Shown one piece after another: positions 43,104 to 52,535 of a stretch of 64,000 nt of DNA. The stretch spans positions 152,156-216,155 of the forward strand of contig DS990599.1 in NCBI GenBank assembly GCA_000155715.1, written 5' to 3'. The notes beneath the pieces were generated by a model. It was not told the origin of the DNA. It saw only the letters and a list, made by a program, of their open reading frames with translations, and ran no database searches. Made by a program: the position numbers and the translations under genes. The stretch is from a gamma proteobacterium HTCC5015 (GTDB taxonomy: Bacteria > Pseudomonadota > Gammaproteobacteria > HTCC5015). Position 1 is the stretch's first letter, and each line of letters starts with the position of its first letter.

Positions 43104-45026
43104 GTGAAGCAAATAATTTTTTCCATGTTATGTGTCGTCGGGCTAAGCGCTTGCGCACACAGTGATGAGATGGTCACCGCACACACAGTGGCTGTGCCGT
43201 CATCGCTGAACAATGAGTTTCAGGGTAATGCTCAGATATTGCCGATACGGGAACAGTGGTTGTTAGCCAGTGAGTCCCAGGGCTTACAGATTATTGGCGC
43301 CGCCACACATCACGTGTTGAGTGAGGGGCGCTTTGAGTTGTTAGATCGCCGTTTTTATAAAGGCCATCACTTGGCAGTCAGTTACGACATCGAAAACAAT
43401 CAGCCGGTTTTTATTCGCATCAGTGACGCTGACAAAGTGTCGGTATCGCCTTTGTCGTCGCCGAATTTTCAAATCGATGGCCTGTGTTTGCAAAACAGTC
43501 ACGATGGTGAGCTCTACTTGTGGTTGCTTGATGGCGATGGCCGCGCCGAACAATGGTGGATCCAAACGGATGCCGATCAAACGATTCGATCTCTCCCCGT
43601 TCGCCAGTTGTCTGTGCCTCCCGAAACCAGCCAGTGCGCGGTCGACGACGAGCGTGAATCTCTGCTGTTGGTGGAAGAGGGGCTGGGTATTTGGGCCTAT
43701 CCCGCCCACCCCGAGGACGATTTTAAACGTCAGTTACTGGCGGCCACTCAGCCCTGGGGTGGGTCGCTGGAAAAACCCATGGATGTAGATCGTCTAAGCA
43801 ATGGCTTTGCCGTGCTCGATGATGCACACAGTGGCGCGCGTCTTGTGACATTTCACTGGCGCAACGGCGTGCCCGTACGCGCCGCTGAACAGGCGCTGAA
43901 AGACAGCGATGAAGTCAGCACATTGTCGCTGGGCACGGTGTCTCAAGAGTTTGTGAACGCTTGGGTTTACGATGAGGGCTTGGGCCAAGTTCAGGCGCTC
44001 AAGCTGAGATGGAGTGAACCGTTGAAGCGTGTGGTGCCATTGCCGCAAGTGGTCGCCGATATAGAGACAGAGCCCATGCCAGGTTTTGGCGATGTGGCCG
44101 ATGACCCCGCCATTTGGGTAAATCCCACTCGCGCGGATCAGTCTTTAATTTTGGGCACCAATAAAAAGGGCGGTTTAGCCAGTTACGACTTGCAGGGGCG
44201 GCAACGCCAGTTCCTGCCCTTGGGCCATCTCAATAATGTGGATGTTCGGTCCGTCGACTGGACATATGGCGGCGATTCGATTGATGTGGCAGCGGCGACG
44301 AATCGCAGTGATAACAGCATCAGCGTCTTGGCGATTAACCGTTCGAGCGGAAAACTCGAACACATCAGCAGCATAGCGACGCCGTTGCCAGAAATTTATG
44401 GGTTTTGTTTGTACCACTCGCCTGTGGATGGTGGGCTGTACGCTTTTGCCAACGATAAAAGCGGTCTCTATGTTCAATATCGCATTGACTTGGAATCCGC
44501 CAATGAGGCACGACCACTGCGCCAGTTTAAGTTAGCTTCTCAGCCAGAGGGCTGTGTGGCAGATGATAAAACGCAGCGCTTATTTGTGGGTGAAGAGGCA
44601 GTCGGCGTATGGTGGGTTGGAGCCGAGCCGCATTCCGAGGCGGTGCCGAGACAGGTGAAAGCAGTGGGCGGTTCTCTGACGGCAGATGTCGAGGGCCTGG
44701 CTTTGTATCACGCCCAAGAAGAGACCTTGCTGGTGATTTCGAGTCAGGGCAGCGATAGTTATTTAGTGCTTGAGGCTCAGGCCCCCTGGCGCGAGCGCGG
44801 GCATTTTCGCATCGGCATCAATGCCCAGAGAGGGATCGATGGAAGCTCGGAGACAGACGGCTTAGCGGTGACCAGCCAGCCGCTAGGGCCAGATTTTCCG
44901 ACGGGAGTGTTGGTGGTTCAGGATGGACGCAATGTGATGCCGCAGCAGCCTCAAAATTTTAAACTGGTTTCCTGGCAGCAAGTGGAATCACGATTGTCGG
45001 CCTCTCATGAAGGTGGGGCGCCGTGA
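43104..45026 (+). CDS. Beta-propeller phytase, two-domain lipoprotein
   Basis: The 640-residue protein starts at GTG 43104 (AGAGAG upstream). The signal peptide ends in a lipobox (LSACAHS). The C-terminal half is a full beta-propeller phytase (DVADDPAIWVNPTRADQSLI, GTNKKGGLASYDLQG, RSVDWTYGG, EGCVADDKTQRLFVGEE, DVEGLALYH, ETDGLAV). The N-terminal half is a diverged, incomplete propeller, as in known dual-domain phytases, and may help bind substrate. It frees phosphate from phytate with calcium. It is coupled to the next gene by a GTGA overlap. Confidence 0.9.
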   Translation: MKQIIFSMLCVVGLSACAHSDEMVTAHTVAVPSSLNNEFQGNAQILPIREQWLLASESQGLQIIGAATHHVLSEGRFELLDRRFYKGHHLAVSYDIENNQPVFIRISDADKVSVSPLSSPNFQIDGLCLQNSHDGELYLWLLDGDGRAEQWWIQTDADQTIRSLPVRQLSVPPETSQCAVDDERESLLLVEEGLGIWAYPAHPEDDFKRQLLAATQPWGGSLEKPMDVDRLSNGFAVLDDAHSGARLVTFHWRNGVPVRAAEQALKDSDEVSTLSLGTVSQEFVNAWVYDEGLGQVQALKLRWSEPLKRVVPLPQVVADIETEPMPGFGDVADDPAIWVNPTRADQSLILGTNKKGGLASYDLQGRQRQFLPLGHLNNVDVRSVDWTYGGDSIDVAAATNRSDNSISVLAINRSSGKLEHISSIATPLPEIYGFCLYHSPVDGGLYAFANDKSGLYVQYRIDLESANEARPLRQFKLASQPEGCVADDKTQRLFVGEEAVGVWWVGAEPHSEAVPRQVKAVGGSLTADVEGLALYHAQEETLLVISSQGSDSYLVLEAQAPWRERGHFRIGINAQRGIDGSSETDGLAVTSQPLGPDFPTGVLVVQDGRNVMPQQPQNFKLVSWQQVESRLSASHEGGAP

Positions 45027-46972
45027 GCCGCGCCCACCAACATCGACAGTTTCACGACTCTATCGATGAGGCTGATGATTCGCCCGACCATGTTTGCCAT
45101 GTGCCTGATTTGGGTCGACGCGGATTTGTTGTGGGTGGTTTGAGTCTGGCTCTGGCCGCTTGCTTTGGGGGGAGGGCCAATGATGTCATCGATCGCCCCG
45201 AGCTGGCGCTGAAAACTCAGGCATCGCCTTCGCTGCTTGGCTTTGAATCCGTTGGCGTGATGCACGATCCGCTATTTGACGGTGTGAAAGTTGCTAGAGG
45301 CTACCGCGTGCGCCCGCTGTTCTCTTGGGGCGATGCGGTGCTTGATGGCGCCGCTCCATGGCGCGGTGATGCGAGCAACGATTGGCGCGAGCAACTCAAA
45401 CAGGCGGGCCAGAATCACGATGGGATGCACTTCTTTCCATTTGAGCACTCGCCCAACCAAGCGGGTCTTTTGGTGGTCAATCACGAGTACATCAATCCAA
45501 CACTTCACCCCAATGGATTCACAGAAACTCTGGACGCTCGGGGGCGTCGCCAGCGCCCACTGAATGAAGTGCGCAAGGAACAGGCCGCCCACGGTCTCAG
45601 TATTATCGAAATTCAAAAAGACGCTCGACAAGAGTGGCGGACGACAATAGGTCCCTACAATCGTCGCCTAACGGCGATGACGCCCATGCAATTGAGTGGG
45701 CCCGCCGCAGGCAGCGATCCATTGAAAACGGCGAGCGATCCAACGGGGCGACAAGTGCTCGGAACCATCAATAACTGCGCCATGGGCGTTACGCCGTGGG
45801 GCACGTATCTGATCTGTGAGGAAAACTGGAAAAACTATTTTGTGAACCGCGATGCAGAGGACTACGCTCGGCGCTTGGCGCATCATCGCTACGGAATTAC
45901 TCAAGGCCAAAGCAGCCGCTACTACGCTTGGGAATCGGTGGATGAACGATTTAATGCCACACCTCAGCGCAACCGAGATTTTGGTGGCTATGTGAATGAG
46001 CCGAATCGCTTTGGTTGGGTGGTAGAAGTCGACCCCTTTGATCCTGCCAGTACACCGATGAAACGCACGGCCATGGGGCGCTTGGTGCGAGAGTGCGCCA
46101 GTTTGTCTTTGCATCCGGACGGCAGCATGGCGTTTTACTCGGGCGACGATACGCGTGGCGAATATATCTATAAGTTTGTTCCTAAACAGCGTTGGCAAGG
46201 CGGAGAGCAAGGGCGTTATCGCAACGCCTTGGATGAAGGCACGCTCTATGTGGCGCGCTTTAATGATGATGGCAGCGGTCAATGGCTGCCGTTGGTGCAC
46301 GGTCAGCGCGGCTTAACAGCGGACAACGGCTTTGAAGATCAAGCCAGTGTATTGATTCACGCGCGCAGCGCGGCGGATCGCTTGGGAGCCACGACGATGG
46401 ATCGCCCCGAGTGGGTGGCCGCATACGCGGGGCACCCGTGGGTCTACGCCACACTGACGAACAATAAGGAGCGAGGTGTCGATTCAAAGCAGCCTGTCAA
46501 TGCGGCTAACTCGCGTCGTGAAAACCACTATGGACAAATCATTCGCTGGCGCGAGCGAGGGGAGCATCCAGCGGCGACCGAATTTGAGTGGGAGATTTTT
46601 GCAATGGCCCACAAGAGCCATGCCCAAGTTGGCGATGCACAGGTCGATACGTTCGCTTGTCCCGACGCACTGGCGTTTGATCATCAGGGGCGTCTATGGA
46701 TTGGCACGGATTTCGGTGATGAAGAGTCTCTCTACGATGCCATGGGAACTAACCAGCTACTGTGCTGCGACCCCAATAGCGGCGAGGTGAAACGCTTTTT
46801 AGTGGGGCCTTGGGGCAGTGAAATTACCGGGCTGACTTTTAGCCCCGACAACACCACGCTGTGGGTGAATGTTCAACACCCCGGGGGACACTACCCCGCT
46901 GTCGCGGGTGGGCGCCCCCGTTCGACGACGCTGGCGATTCAAAAAGAGGACGGCGGTCCCGTCGGCAGTTAG
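45023..46972 (+). CDS. PhoX-type alkaline phosphatase (DUF839), Tat-exported
   Basis: This 649-residue protein has a twin-arginine signal with RRGFVVGGLSLALAAC; the final LAAC also resembles a lipobox. PhoX motifs include FPFEHSPNQAGLLVVNHEY, INNCAMGVTPWGTYLICEENW, NRFGWVVEVDPFDP, SLHPDGSMAFYSGDD and DALAFDHQGRLWIGTD. PhoX enzymes use Fe/Ca and remove phosphate from mono- and diesters in the periplasm. It is placed after the phytase, so it can finish partially dephosphorylated inositol phosphates. Its stop codon overlaps the ubiA stop on the other strand. Confidence 0.92.
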   Translation: MSRAHQHRQFHDSIDEADDSPDHVCHVPDLGRRGFVVGGLSLALAACFGGRANDVIDRPELALKTQASPSLLGFESVGVMHDPLFDGVKVARGYRVRPLFSWGDAVLDGAAPWRGDASNDWREQLKQAGQNHDGMHFFPFEHSPNQAGLLVVNHEYINPTLHPNGFTETLDARGRRQRPLNEVRKEQAAHGLSIIEIQKDARQEWRTTIGPYNRRLTAMTPMQLSGPAAGSDPLKTASDPTGRQVLGTINNCAMGVTPWGTYLICEENWKNYFVNRDAEDYARRLAHHRYGITQGQSSRYYAWESVDERFNATPQRNRDFGGYVNEPNRFGWVVEVDPFDPASTPMKRTAMGRLVRECASLSLHPDGSMAFYSGDDTRGEYIYKFVPKQRWQGGEQGRYRNALDEGTLYVARFNDDGSGQWLPLVHGQRGLTADNGFEDQASVLIHARSAADRLGATTMDRPEWVAAYAGHPWVYATLTNNKERGVDSKQPVNAANSRRENHYGQIIRWRERGEHPAATEFEWEIFAMAHKSHAQVGDAQVDTFACPDALAFDHQGRLWIGTDFGDEESLYDAMGTNQLLCCDPNSGEVKRFLVGPWGSEITGLTFSPDNTTLWVNVQHPGGHYPAVAGGRPRSTTLAIQKEDGGPVGS

Positions 46973-47883
46973 CCCAGCGCGTAGTGCGCGGCAATGCCGG
47001 CAAAAATGGTCATGCCAATCCAGTGGTTGCTGAGAAAGGCTTTGAGGCACAGGTGTTTGTCGCGCGTGGCGATTAATGTGTACTGCCACGTGAACATAAC
47101 GCCGGACACGACGATGCCGAGGTAGAACCAATTGCTTAAGCCAAAGCGCTGGCCGACGAAGTACAGCGCTAGCAGGAATAGGCCGCACAAACTCATGGTG
47201 ATTAAGACATCCGCCTCGCCAAATAAAATCGCCGTGGATTTAACGCCAATTTTTAAATCGTCTTCGCGGTCGGCCATGGCGTACATCGTGTCGTAGGCGA
47301 CGGTCCACACCACGTTGGCTGTGAATAAGAGCCAGGCCATGACGGGTACTTCATTTAATACGGCGGCAAAGCCCATGGGAATGGCCATGGAAAAAGCAGC
47401 GCCGAGGACGACTTGTGGCAGATAGGTGTGGCGCTTGGCAAAGGGGTAGGCCGCCGCCAGTGCCGCCGCGGCAAACGACAAATAAATGGTGAGCGGATTG
47501 GTGAACAGCACCAGCACAAAGGCGATACCACACAGTGTGGCAAAAACGGCGAGGGCCTCTTTGGGGGAGACCTTGCCATTGGCCAGAGGCCGATCTTCGG
47601 TGCGCCACACATGGGGATCAAAATCGCGATCGGCGTAATCGTTAATCGCGCAGCCCGCCGAGCGCATTAGCACGCAGCCTGCCACAAAGATGCAGAGAAT
47701 GTCCCAAGGGGGTATGCCCTCAGCGGCAATCCACAGTGCCCACAGCGTTGGCCACATCACTAAATAAATGCCGATGCGGCGGTGCAGGCGCGTTAGATAG
47801 CTGTACTGCAAGGCGCGGTCGGCAAGTCGCTGGCGCTGTGGGGTGGCGTTAAACCATTGGTTTAAGCTTTGCTGAATCGACAT
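46969..47883 (-). CDS. ubiA: 4-hydroxybenzoate polyprenyltransferase UbiA
   Basis: This 304-residue inner-membrane prenyltransferase joins the polyprenyl tail to 4-hydroxybenzoate in ubiquinone synthesis. The two Asp-rich motifs are INDYADRDFDPHVWRTEDRP and the second one YAMADREDDLKIGVKSTA. There are about eight hydrophobic helices. ubiC is not next to it. It is divergent from gor across an 84-bp gap. Confidence 0.96.
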   Translation of the reverse strand: MSIQQSLNQWFNATPQRQRLADRALQYSYLTRLHRRIGIYLVMWPTLWALWIAAEGIPPWDILCIFVAGCVLMRSAGCAINDYADRDFDPHVWRTEDRPLANGKVSPKEALAVFATLCGIAFVLVLFTNPLTIYLSFAAAALAAAYPFAKRHTYLPQVVLGAAFSMAIPMGFAAVLNEVPVMAWLLFTANVVWTVAYDTMYAMADREDDLKIGVKSTAILFGEADVLITMSLCGLFLLALYFVGQRFGLSNWFYLGIVVSGVMFTWQYTLIATRDKHLCLKAFLSNHWIGMTIFAGIAAHYALG

Positions 47884-47967
47884 GATTGGTAGAGACCATT
47901 TTACTCGCTAAGTTGATAGGGCATTATCCTACCAACAAACGAACATCACATCTGTAAGGAAGAGTTC

Positions 47968-49329
47968 ATGAGTCAGCATTTTGATTTGATCTGCATCGGT
48001 GGCGGTTCCGGTGGGATTGCAACGGCCAATCGAGCGGCCCAGCGTGGGGCCAAAGTCGCGGTAGTCGAGGCCAATCGCTTGGGCGGCACCTGTGTCAATG
48101 TGGGCTGCGTGCCTAAAAAGGTGATGTGGTATGCCGCCGCTACGGCCGAGGCCATCCACGATGCGGCGGATTTTGGCTTTGACGTGGAACTCAAGGGCTT
48201 CGATTGGGGCGCCTTGGTTGAGCGTCGAGACGCCTATATCAAACGTCTAAACGGGCTCTACGCCAAGGGCTTAGAGGGCAATGGCGTGACACATATCGAA
48301 GGCTTTGCCCGCTTTGCTGATGCGCAGACAATTGAGGTAGAGAGCGATCGCGGCACCGAGCAATACTCGGCGGATCGCTTTGTGATTGCCACCGGTGGAC
48401 AGCCCGTTTGGCCCGAGCTGCCCGGCGCTGAACACGGCATTACCTCGGACGGTTTCTTTGAATTGAAAACGCAGCCCCGTAAAGCGTTAGTGGTTGGTGC
48501 AGGCTATATCGCCGTTGAACTGGCCGGGGTGCTTAATGCCTTGGGTACGGAGACAACGCTGGCGGTGCGCGGTGATCGGCCTCTGCGGCAGTTCGATCGC
48601 GACTTGGGCGATGCCCTGGTGCGCGGTATGGCCGAGCACAACCTCGAAGTGCGCACGGGCAGTGAGGTCGAGAAGGTCGAGCGGCAAAGCGATGGCACGC
48701 TGGCTGTGACTTTCAAAGATGGCGGCACGCTCGATGGCGTCGACAGCTTGATTTGGGCAATTGGCCGCCGCGCCAACACCGCCGATCTCAACTTGAGTGC
48801 CGCCGGTGTCGAGGTGTTGGGCAATGGCAAGATCTCATCCAACGAGTGGGAGCAGACTAATGTTGACCACATTTACGCCTTGGGTGATATCAATGGCAAG
48901 GCCGAGTTGACCCCAGTTGCGATTGCCGCAGGCCGTCGCATGGCCGATCGAATTTTTGGCGGCATGAAAGGTCGCAAATTGGATTACCGCTTGATACCCA
49001 CCGTCATGTTTAGTCACCCGCCCATCGGCACCATTGGCTTGAGCGAAGCCGATGCTCGGGAGCAGTATGGCGATGCTGTGACGGTATACAAAAGCAGCTT
49101 TAACCCCATGAGTCACGCCTTTTCAGACATCAAGCCTCCGACTATGGTGAAGCTGATTGTGGCCGGTGAAGAAGAGACGGTTGTTGGCTTGCACGCCATT
49201 GGCCCCGGCGTCGACGAAATGACACAGGGCTTTGCCATTCCCATGAGCATGGGCGCGACCAAGGCCGATTTCGACAACACCATTCCCATCCACCCAACGC
49301 TAGCGGAAGAGTTGGTGACATTGAAATAA
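47968..49329 (+). CDS. gor: Glutathione-disulfide reductase
   Basis: The 453-residue flavoenzyme has the FAD motif IGGGSGGIATANRAA, the redox disulfide GGTCVNVGCVPKK, the NADPH site VVGAGYIAVELAGVL and YALGDINGKAELTPVAI. The C-terminal catalytic His-Glu is in IPIHPTLAEEL. Lengths agree with E. coli Gor (450). GSSG is reduced with NADPH in the cytosol. AAGGAAGAG precedes the start. Confidence 0.95.
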   Translation: MSQHFDLICIGGGSGGIATANRAAQRGAKVAVVEANRLGGTCVNVGCVPKKVMWYAAATAEAIHDAADFGFDVELKGFDWGALVERRDAYIKRLNGLYAKGLEGNGVTHIEGFARFADAQTIEVESDRGTEQYSADRFVIATGGQPVWPELPGAEHGITSDGFFELKTQPRKALVVGAGYIAVELAGVLNALGTETTLAVRGDRPLRQFDRDLGDALVRGMAEHNLEVRTGSEVEKVERQSDGTLAVTFKDGGTLDGVDSLIWAIGRRANTADLNLSAAGVEVLGNGKISSNEWEQTNVDHIYALGDINGKAELTPVAIAAGRRMADRIFGGMKGRKLDYRLIPTVMFSHPPIGTIGLSEADAREQYGDAVTVYKSSFNPMSHAFSDIKPPTMVKLIVAGEEETVVGLHAIGPGVDEMTQGFAIPMSMGATKADFDNTIPIHPTLAEELVTLK

Positions 49330-49420
49330 GGAAGGCACTCGTCATTGCGAGCGCAGCAATCTGCCCATCGAAGGTATTAACAGATTGCCGCGTCGGCTGC
49401 GCCTCCTCGCAACTGCTACG

Positions 49421-49546
49421 GTCGGACTGAAGTCCGACCCACGGCGGCTTGATGTGATGGGGAATCACTCTGTGCACTCGGAGGGCTCATTGGCCTCTGT
49501 GTTTCAATCCTAAGTTCGGTGCCCGTGGGTCGGCCTTCAGGCCGAC
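49421..49546. repeat. Interspersed palindromic repeat, family A (copy 2, inverted)
   Basis: GTCGGACTGAAGTCCGAC (49421-49438) and GTCGGCCTTCAGGCCGAC (49529-49546) flank the reverse complement of the inner part of the 16499-16633 element. A CGTCATTGCGAGC/GCAATCTG-type repeat lies just before it (49340-49420). Together with the next repeat it fills the 617-bp gap between gor and ppk1; no gene was seen there. Confidence 0.85.
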
Positions 49547-49810
49547 AGTGCCTAAATCAACCCTTCATAGCGAGAGGGCGCAACCCTCTTTTGCGCCACT
49601 AAGCAATCACTAGGTAAGGGGCGTAAGCAGGAGCGAAAGCCTCAGGATCTCTCTATCAAGGCTCCGTTTTGGAGATTCCAGATCAAGTCTGGAATGACGG
49701 GTGGCGGTTATGGCACCTGTGGAACTCGCTCGTCCCTCGCTCCTTTCTTAGATAGTCCGTCCTCGGCTTCATCCATTTTTGCCTGCGCTTCTCGGTGTGA
49801 CCTATGGGCC

Positions 49811-49893
49811 GTCGCTCCCGCGCAGGCGGGGGCCCAGTGGCTTTACTGCTCCGCTCACTCAAAGACGCTGGATTCCCGCCTGCGCGGGAATGG
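49811..49893. repeat. MITE-like inverted-repeat element, family B (copy 1)
   Basis: About 83 bp are bounded by CGCTCCCGCGCAGGCGGG and its near-complement CCCGCCTGCGCGGGAAT, with CACTCAAAGACGCTGGAT inside. Further copies are at 55250-55333 (same orientation) and 63862-63949 (inverted). Confidence 0.88.
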
Positions 49894-49946
49894 CGGCGAT
49901 GGCGTGAATGTACTTGGTCTCCCACAAGCCAGATGTACAGACGTGC

Positions 49947-52040
49947 CTAGGCGTTGTTCTCTAGCAAGAAGTCCTGTGCGCTGTGCAGTGGGTCGCCTTC
50001 TTTTGCCTCGATATTGCGGTACTCTCCGTCGGGCAGCAGCTCCCAAGCGTGGCTGTTGTCGCGAAAGTAGTTGTCGATACTCTCATCGAGAATCAGTTGT
50101 CGTTGCTCGGCTAGCTCAATGGGGAAGGCGGTTTCTACGCGGCGGTAGAGATTGCGTGGCATCCAGTCGGCGCTGGATAGGTACATGCGAGATAAGCCGC
50201 CGTTTTCAAAATAGAAAACGCGAGAGTGCTCGAGGAATCGGCCGAGCACCGAGCGCACGCGAATGTTTTCCGAAACGCCCTTGATGCCCGGGCGCAGGCT
50301 GCACATGCCGCGTACCACAAGATCAATTTTGACCCCCGCTTGTGAGGCCTTGTAGAGCGCTTCGATCACGCTGGCTTCGATCAGCGAGTTCATGCGCGCC
50401 GCAATGCGAGCGGGTTTGCCCGCGCGGGCGTTGTCCGCCTCTTGCTCAATCATGGCTACCATCGAGGTCAACAGGTTGTTGGGAGAGACCAACAGCTTTC
50501 TAAACGCCCCCACTTGCCCCGCGCCGGTGATTTGCATAAACACTTTGTGCACGTCTTCGGTCATGGCTTCGTCGCGGGTGAGCAAGCCGTAGTCTGTGTA
50601 GGCGCGCGCCGTGCCCGCGTGGTAGTTGCCTGTGCCGAGGTGGGCGTAGCGAACCAATGTGTTGCCCTCGCGGCGCACCACTATGGCGAGTTTGGCGTGG
50701 GTTTTGTAACCGACCATACCGTAGACGACTTGGCAGCCGGCGTGGTGAAGTTTATCGGCGAGGCTGACATTGGCTTCTTCATCAAAGCGTGCGCGCAGCT
50801 CGATAACGACCGTGACCTCTTTGCCCGCGCGAGCTGCATCCATCAAAGCGTCGATAATGGGAGAGGCATTGCCCGTGCGATACACGGTTTGTTTGATCGC
50901 CAGCACTTTGGGGTCGCGCGCCGCCTGTCGGATGAACTCGATCACGGGGGCAAAAGACTGGTAGGGATGGTGCAGCAGTATATCGCCGTGTGAAATCGCC
51001 TCAAACAGCGGAGCTTCTCCCCTGAGCGAACGCGGTAAAGAGGGCTTAAACACGGGGTATTTCAACTCGGGGCGGTCGATTTGGTCGAGCACGCCGGCGA
51101 GGCGGCTGAGATTGACCGGACCCTTAACTTGAAACAAGTCACCGCGATTCAATTTAAATTTAGCCAGTAGGTAATCCACTACATCGTCGGGGCAGGTGTC
51201 GGCCACCTCTAAGCGAACGGCCTGACCAAAATTGCGCTGGGGTAGCTCGCCTTTAATGGCGCTTAGCAGGTCGTCGATCTCTTCTTCTTCGACAAATAAA
51301 TCGGTGTTGCGCGTAACGCGGAACTGGTGAAAGCCCGTGACTTCCATACCGGGAAACAGCTCGTCGACATGGGCGTGAATAACTGATGAGAGAAAGACGA
51401 AATCATCAGGGCCATCGGCAATTTTTTTCGGCAGGCGAATAATGCGTGGCAGTACGCGAGGCGCCTGTAATACCGCCACATTAATATCGCGGCCAAACGG
51501 GTCGACGCCATCGAGCGTCACCACAAAATTGAGGCTTTTGTTAATCAGGCGGGGAAACGGGTGCGCGGGATCGAGCCCCAGCGGGCTGATCACGGGAATG
51601 ACTTCGTTGAAAAAGTAATCGCGTACCCAGTCGGTTTGTTTTTTGGTCCACTCGCTGCGACGCAAAAAGCGCACGCCATGCTCTTCTAGGCTAGGCAGGA
51701 CTTCATTGTTTAACGCCTTGTACTGTTGCTTCACCAAGTGGTGAGCCATTTGAGAAATCGCCGCCAGCTGCTCCTGAGGGCTTAGGCCGTCGGGGCCGGG
51801 TTGGGGAACATTGAGCGCGACTTGTTGTTGCAGCCCCGCGACGCGAACTTCGTAAAACTCGTCGAGGTTGGCCGAACAAATGCACAAAAAACGCAGGCGT
51901 TCTAAAACGGGGACTTTGGCGTCGTGAGCCAGTTCCATCACGCGTCGGTTAAAGCTCAGCCAACTCAGTTCTCGGTTGGTAAAATAGCTTGGGTCGCGCA
52001 GAGGTTTGGCAAGCAGGGTCGAAGTCAAAATATCACTCAT
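49947..52040 (-). CDS. ppk1: Polyphosphate kinase 1
   Basis: This 697-residue enzyme polymerises the gamma-phosphate of ATP into polyphosphate. The start ATG 52040 precedes SDILTSTLLAKPLRDPSYFTNRELSWLSFNRRV. The N-terminal signature RLRFLCICSANLDEFYEVRVAG is typical. The phosphohistidine region is RYAHLGTGNYHAGTARAYTDYG, with a second catalytic segment in the phospholipase-D-like domain (VRGMCSLRPGIKG). The gene is single, without ppx next to it. The ribosome site is weak. Confidence 0.95.
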   Translation of the reverse strand: MSDILTSTLLAKPLRDPSYFTNRELSWLSFNRRVMELAHDAKVPVLERLRFLCICSANLDEFYEVRVAGLQQQVALNVPQPGPDGLSPQEQLAAISQMAHHLVKQQYKALNNEVLPSLEEHGVRFLRRSEWTKKQTDWVRDYFFNEVIPVISPLGLDPAHPFPRLINKSLNFVVTLDGVDPFGRDINVAVLQAPRVLPRIIRLPKKIADGPDDFVFLSSVIHAHVDELFPGMEVTGFHQFRVTRNTDLFVEEEEIDDLLSAIKGELPQRNFGQAVRLEVADTCPDDVVDYLLAKFKLNRGDLFQVKGPVNLSRLAGVLDQIDRPELKYPVFKPSLPRSLRGEAPLFEAISHGDILLHHPYQSFAPVIEFIRQAARDPKVLAIKQTVYRTGNASPIIDALMDAARAGKEVTVVIELRARFDEEANVSLADKLHHAGCQVVYGMVGYKTHAKLAIVVRREGNTLVRYAHLGTGNYHAGTARAYTDYGLLTRDEAMTEDVHKVFMQITGAGQVGAFRKLLVSPNNLLTSMVAMIEQEADNARAGKPARIAARMNSLIEASVIEALYKASQAGVKIDLVVRGMCSLRPGIKGVSENIRVRSVLGRFLEHSRVFYFENGGLSRMYLSSADWMPRNLYRRVETAFPIELAEQRQLILDESIDNYFRDNSHAWELLPDGEYRNIEAKEGDPLHSAQDFLLENNA

Positions 52041-52208
52041 GTTGGTTATGAACGGCAAATACTAGGAAGTAACATTCGCTAAATGGGTTTCACCCAGTTG
52101 CGTTAAACGACCTAGTGTAGGGGGAGTATATGACATTGTGGTTGCTGTTGAGAGGGGGCTCGCCACCGACAGCGAACAGACAATTGGCGACGCTGGCTTT
52201 ATATTACA

Positions 52209-52371
52209 TTGACATGACATTGGGTGGCGTAGAAAATCGCCGCCCGCTGATTTGATTGTCGGTGGAAGCGAATGGCAGGGATACCGTTCTTGCAGTGTTC
52301 ATCCGGGAGTGAATGCTGTGCTAGCAATAGCGTACTAATTGGCCCCGTTCCTCTGGTTCGGGGCTTTTTTT
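52209..52371 (+). ncRNA. Candidate small transcript upstream of ppk1
   Basis: The 495-bp gap between ppk1 and the zinc genes has no gene but holds a strong plus-strand terminator. A possible promoter is TTGACA at 52209-52214 with AT-rich GAAAAT at 52232-52237 (17-bp spacer). The RNA would then be about 130 nt. It does not match 4.5S, 6S, tmRNA or a tRNA by eye. Its direction is away from ppk1, so it is not the ppk1 leader. Confidence 0.4.
52342..52370 (+). terminator. Strong intrinsic terminator
   Basis: GCCCCG (52342-52347) pairs with CGGGGC across an 11-base loop, followed by TTTTTTT. The plus-strand gene upstream of it is over 3 kb away (gor), so it most likely ends a short local transcript. 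Confidence 0.82.
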
Positions 52372-52504
52372 GTGCCTGGACCTAAACACAGAGATCACAG
52401 AGCCCTCAGAGGGCACAGAGTTTTCTTCGTCATCTCGAGCCGCGCAGCGGCGTGGCGATCTGTTGAAAAGGCCCTAGGCTGGCCAGCGCCACGACTGAAA
52501 AACC

Positions 52505-52533
52505 TTGCCAGTCGGTTTTGTTATCATATAACA
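52505..52533 (+). promoter_or_regulatory. Zur-type operator overlapping the promoter of the zinc operon
   Basis: TGTTATCATATAACA (52519-52533) is a near-palindrome matching the Zur core GTTATA-N-TATAAC. It overlaps a -10 box (TATAAC, 52527-52532) with a -35 TTGCCA at 52505-52510, spacer 16. Zinc-loaded Zur bound here would block transcription. Predicted transcription start falls at or just before the first ATG, so the first message may be leaderless. Confidence 0.7.
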
Positions 52534-52535
52534 TT

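Noticed and set aside
49694..50284. Plus-strand frame of 196 codons
   Set aside because: It spans a family B repeat and the antisense of ppk1.
52268..52292. Second sigma54 promoter (TGGCAGGG...CTTGCAG)
   Set aside because: The GG-to-GC distance is wrong for any pairing (13, 14 or 17 bp in place of 12).
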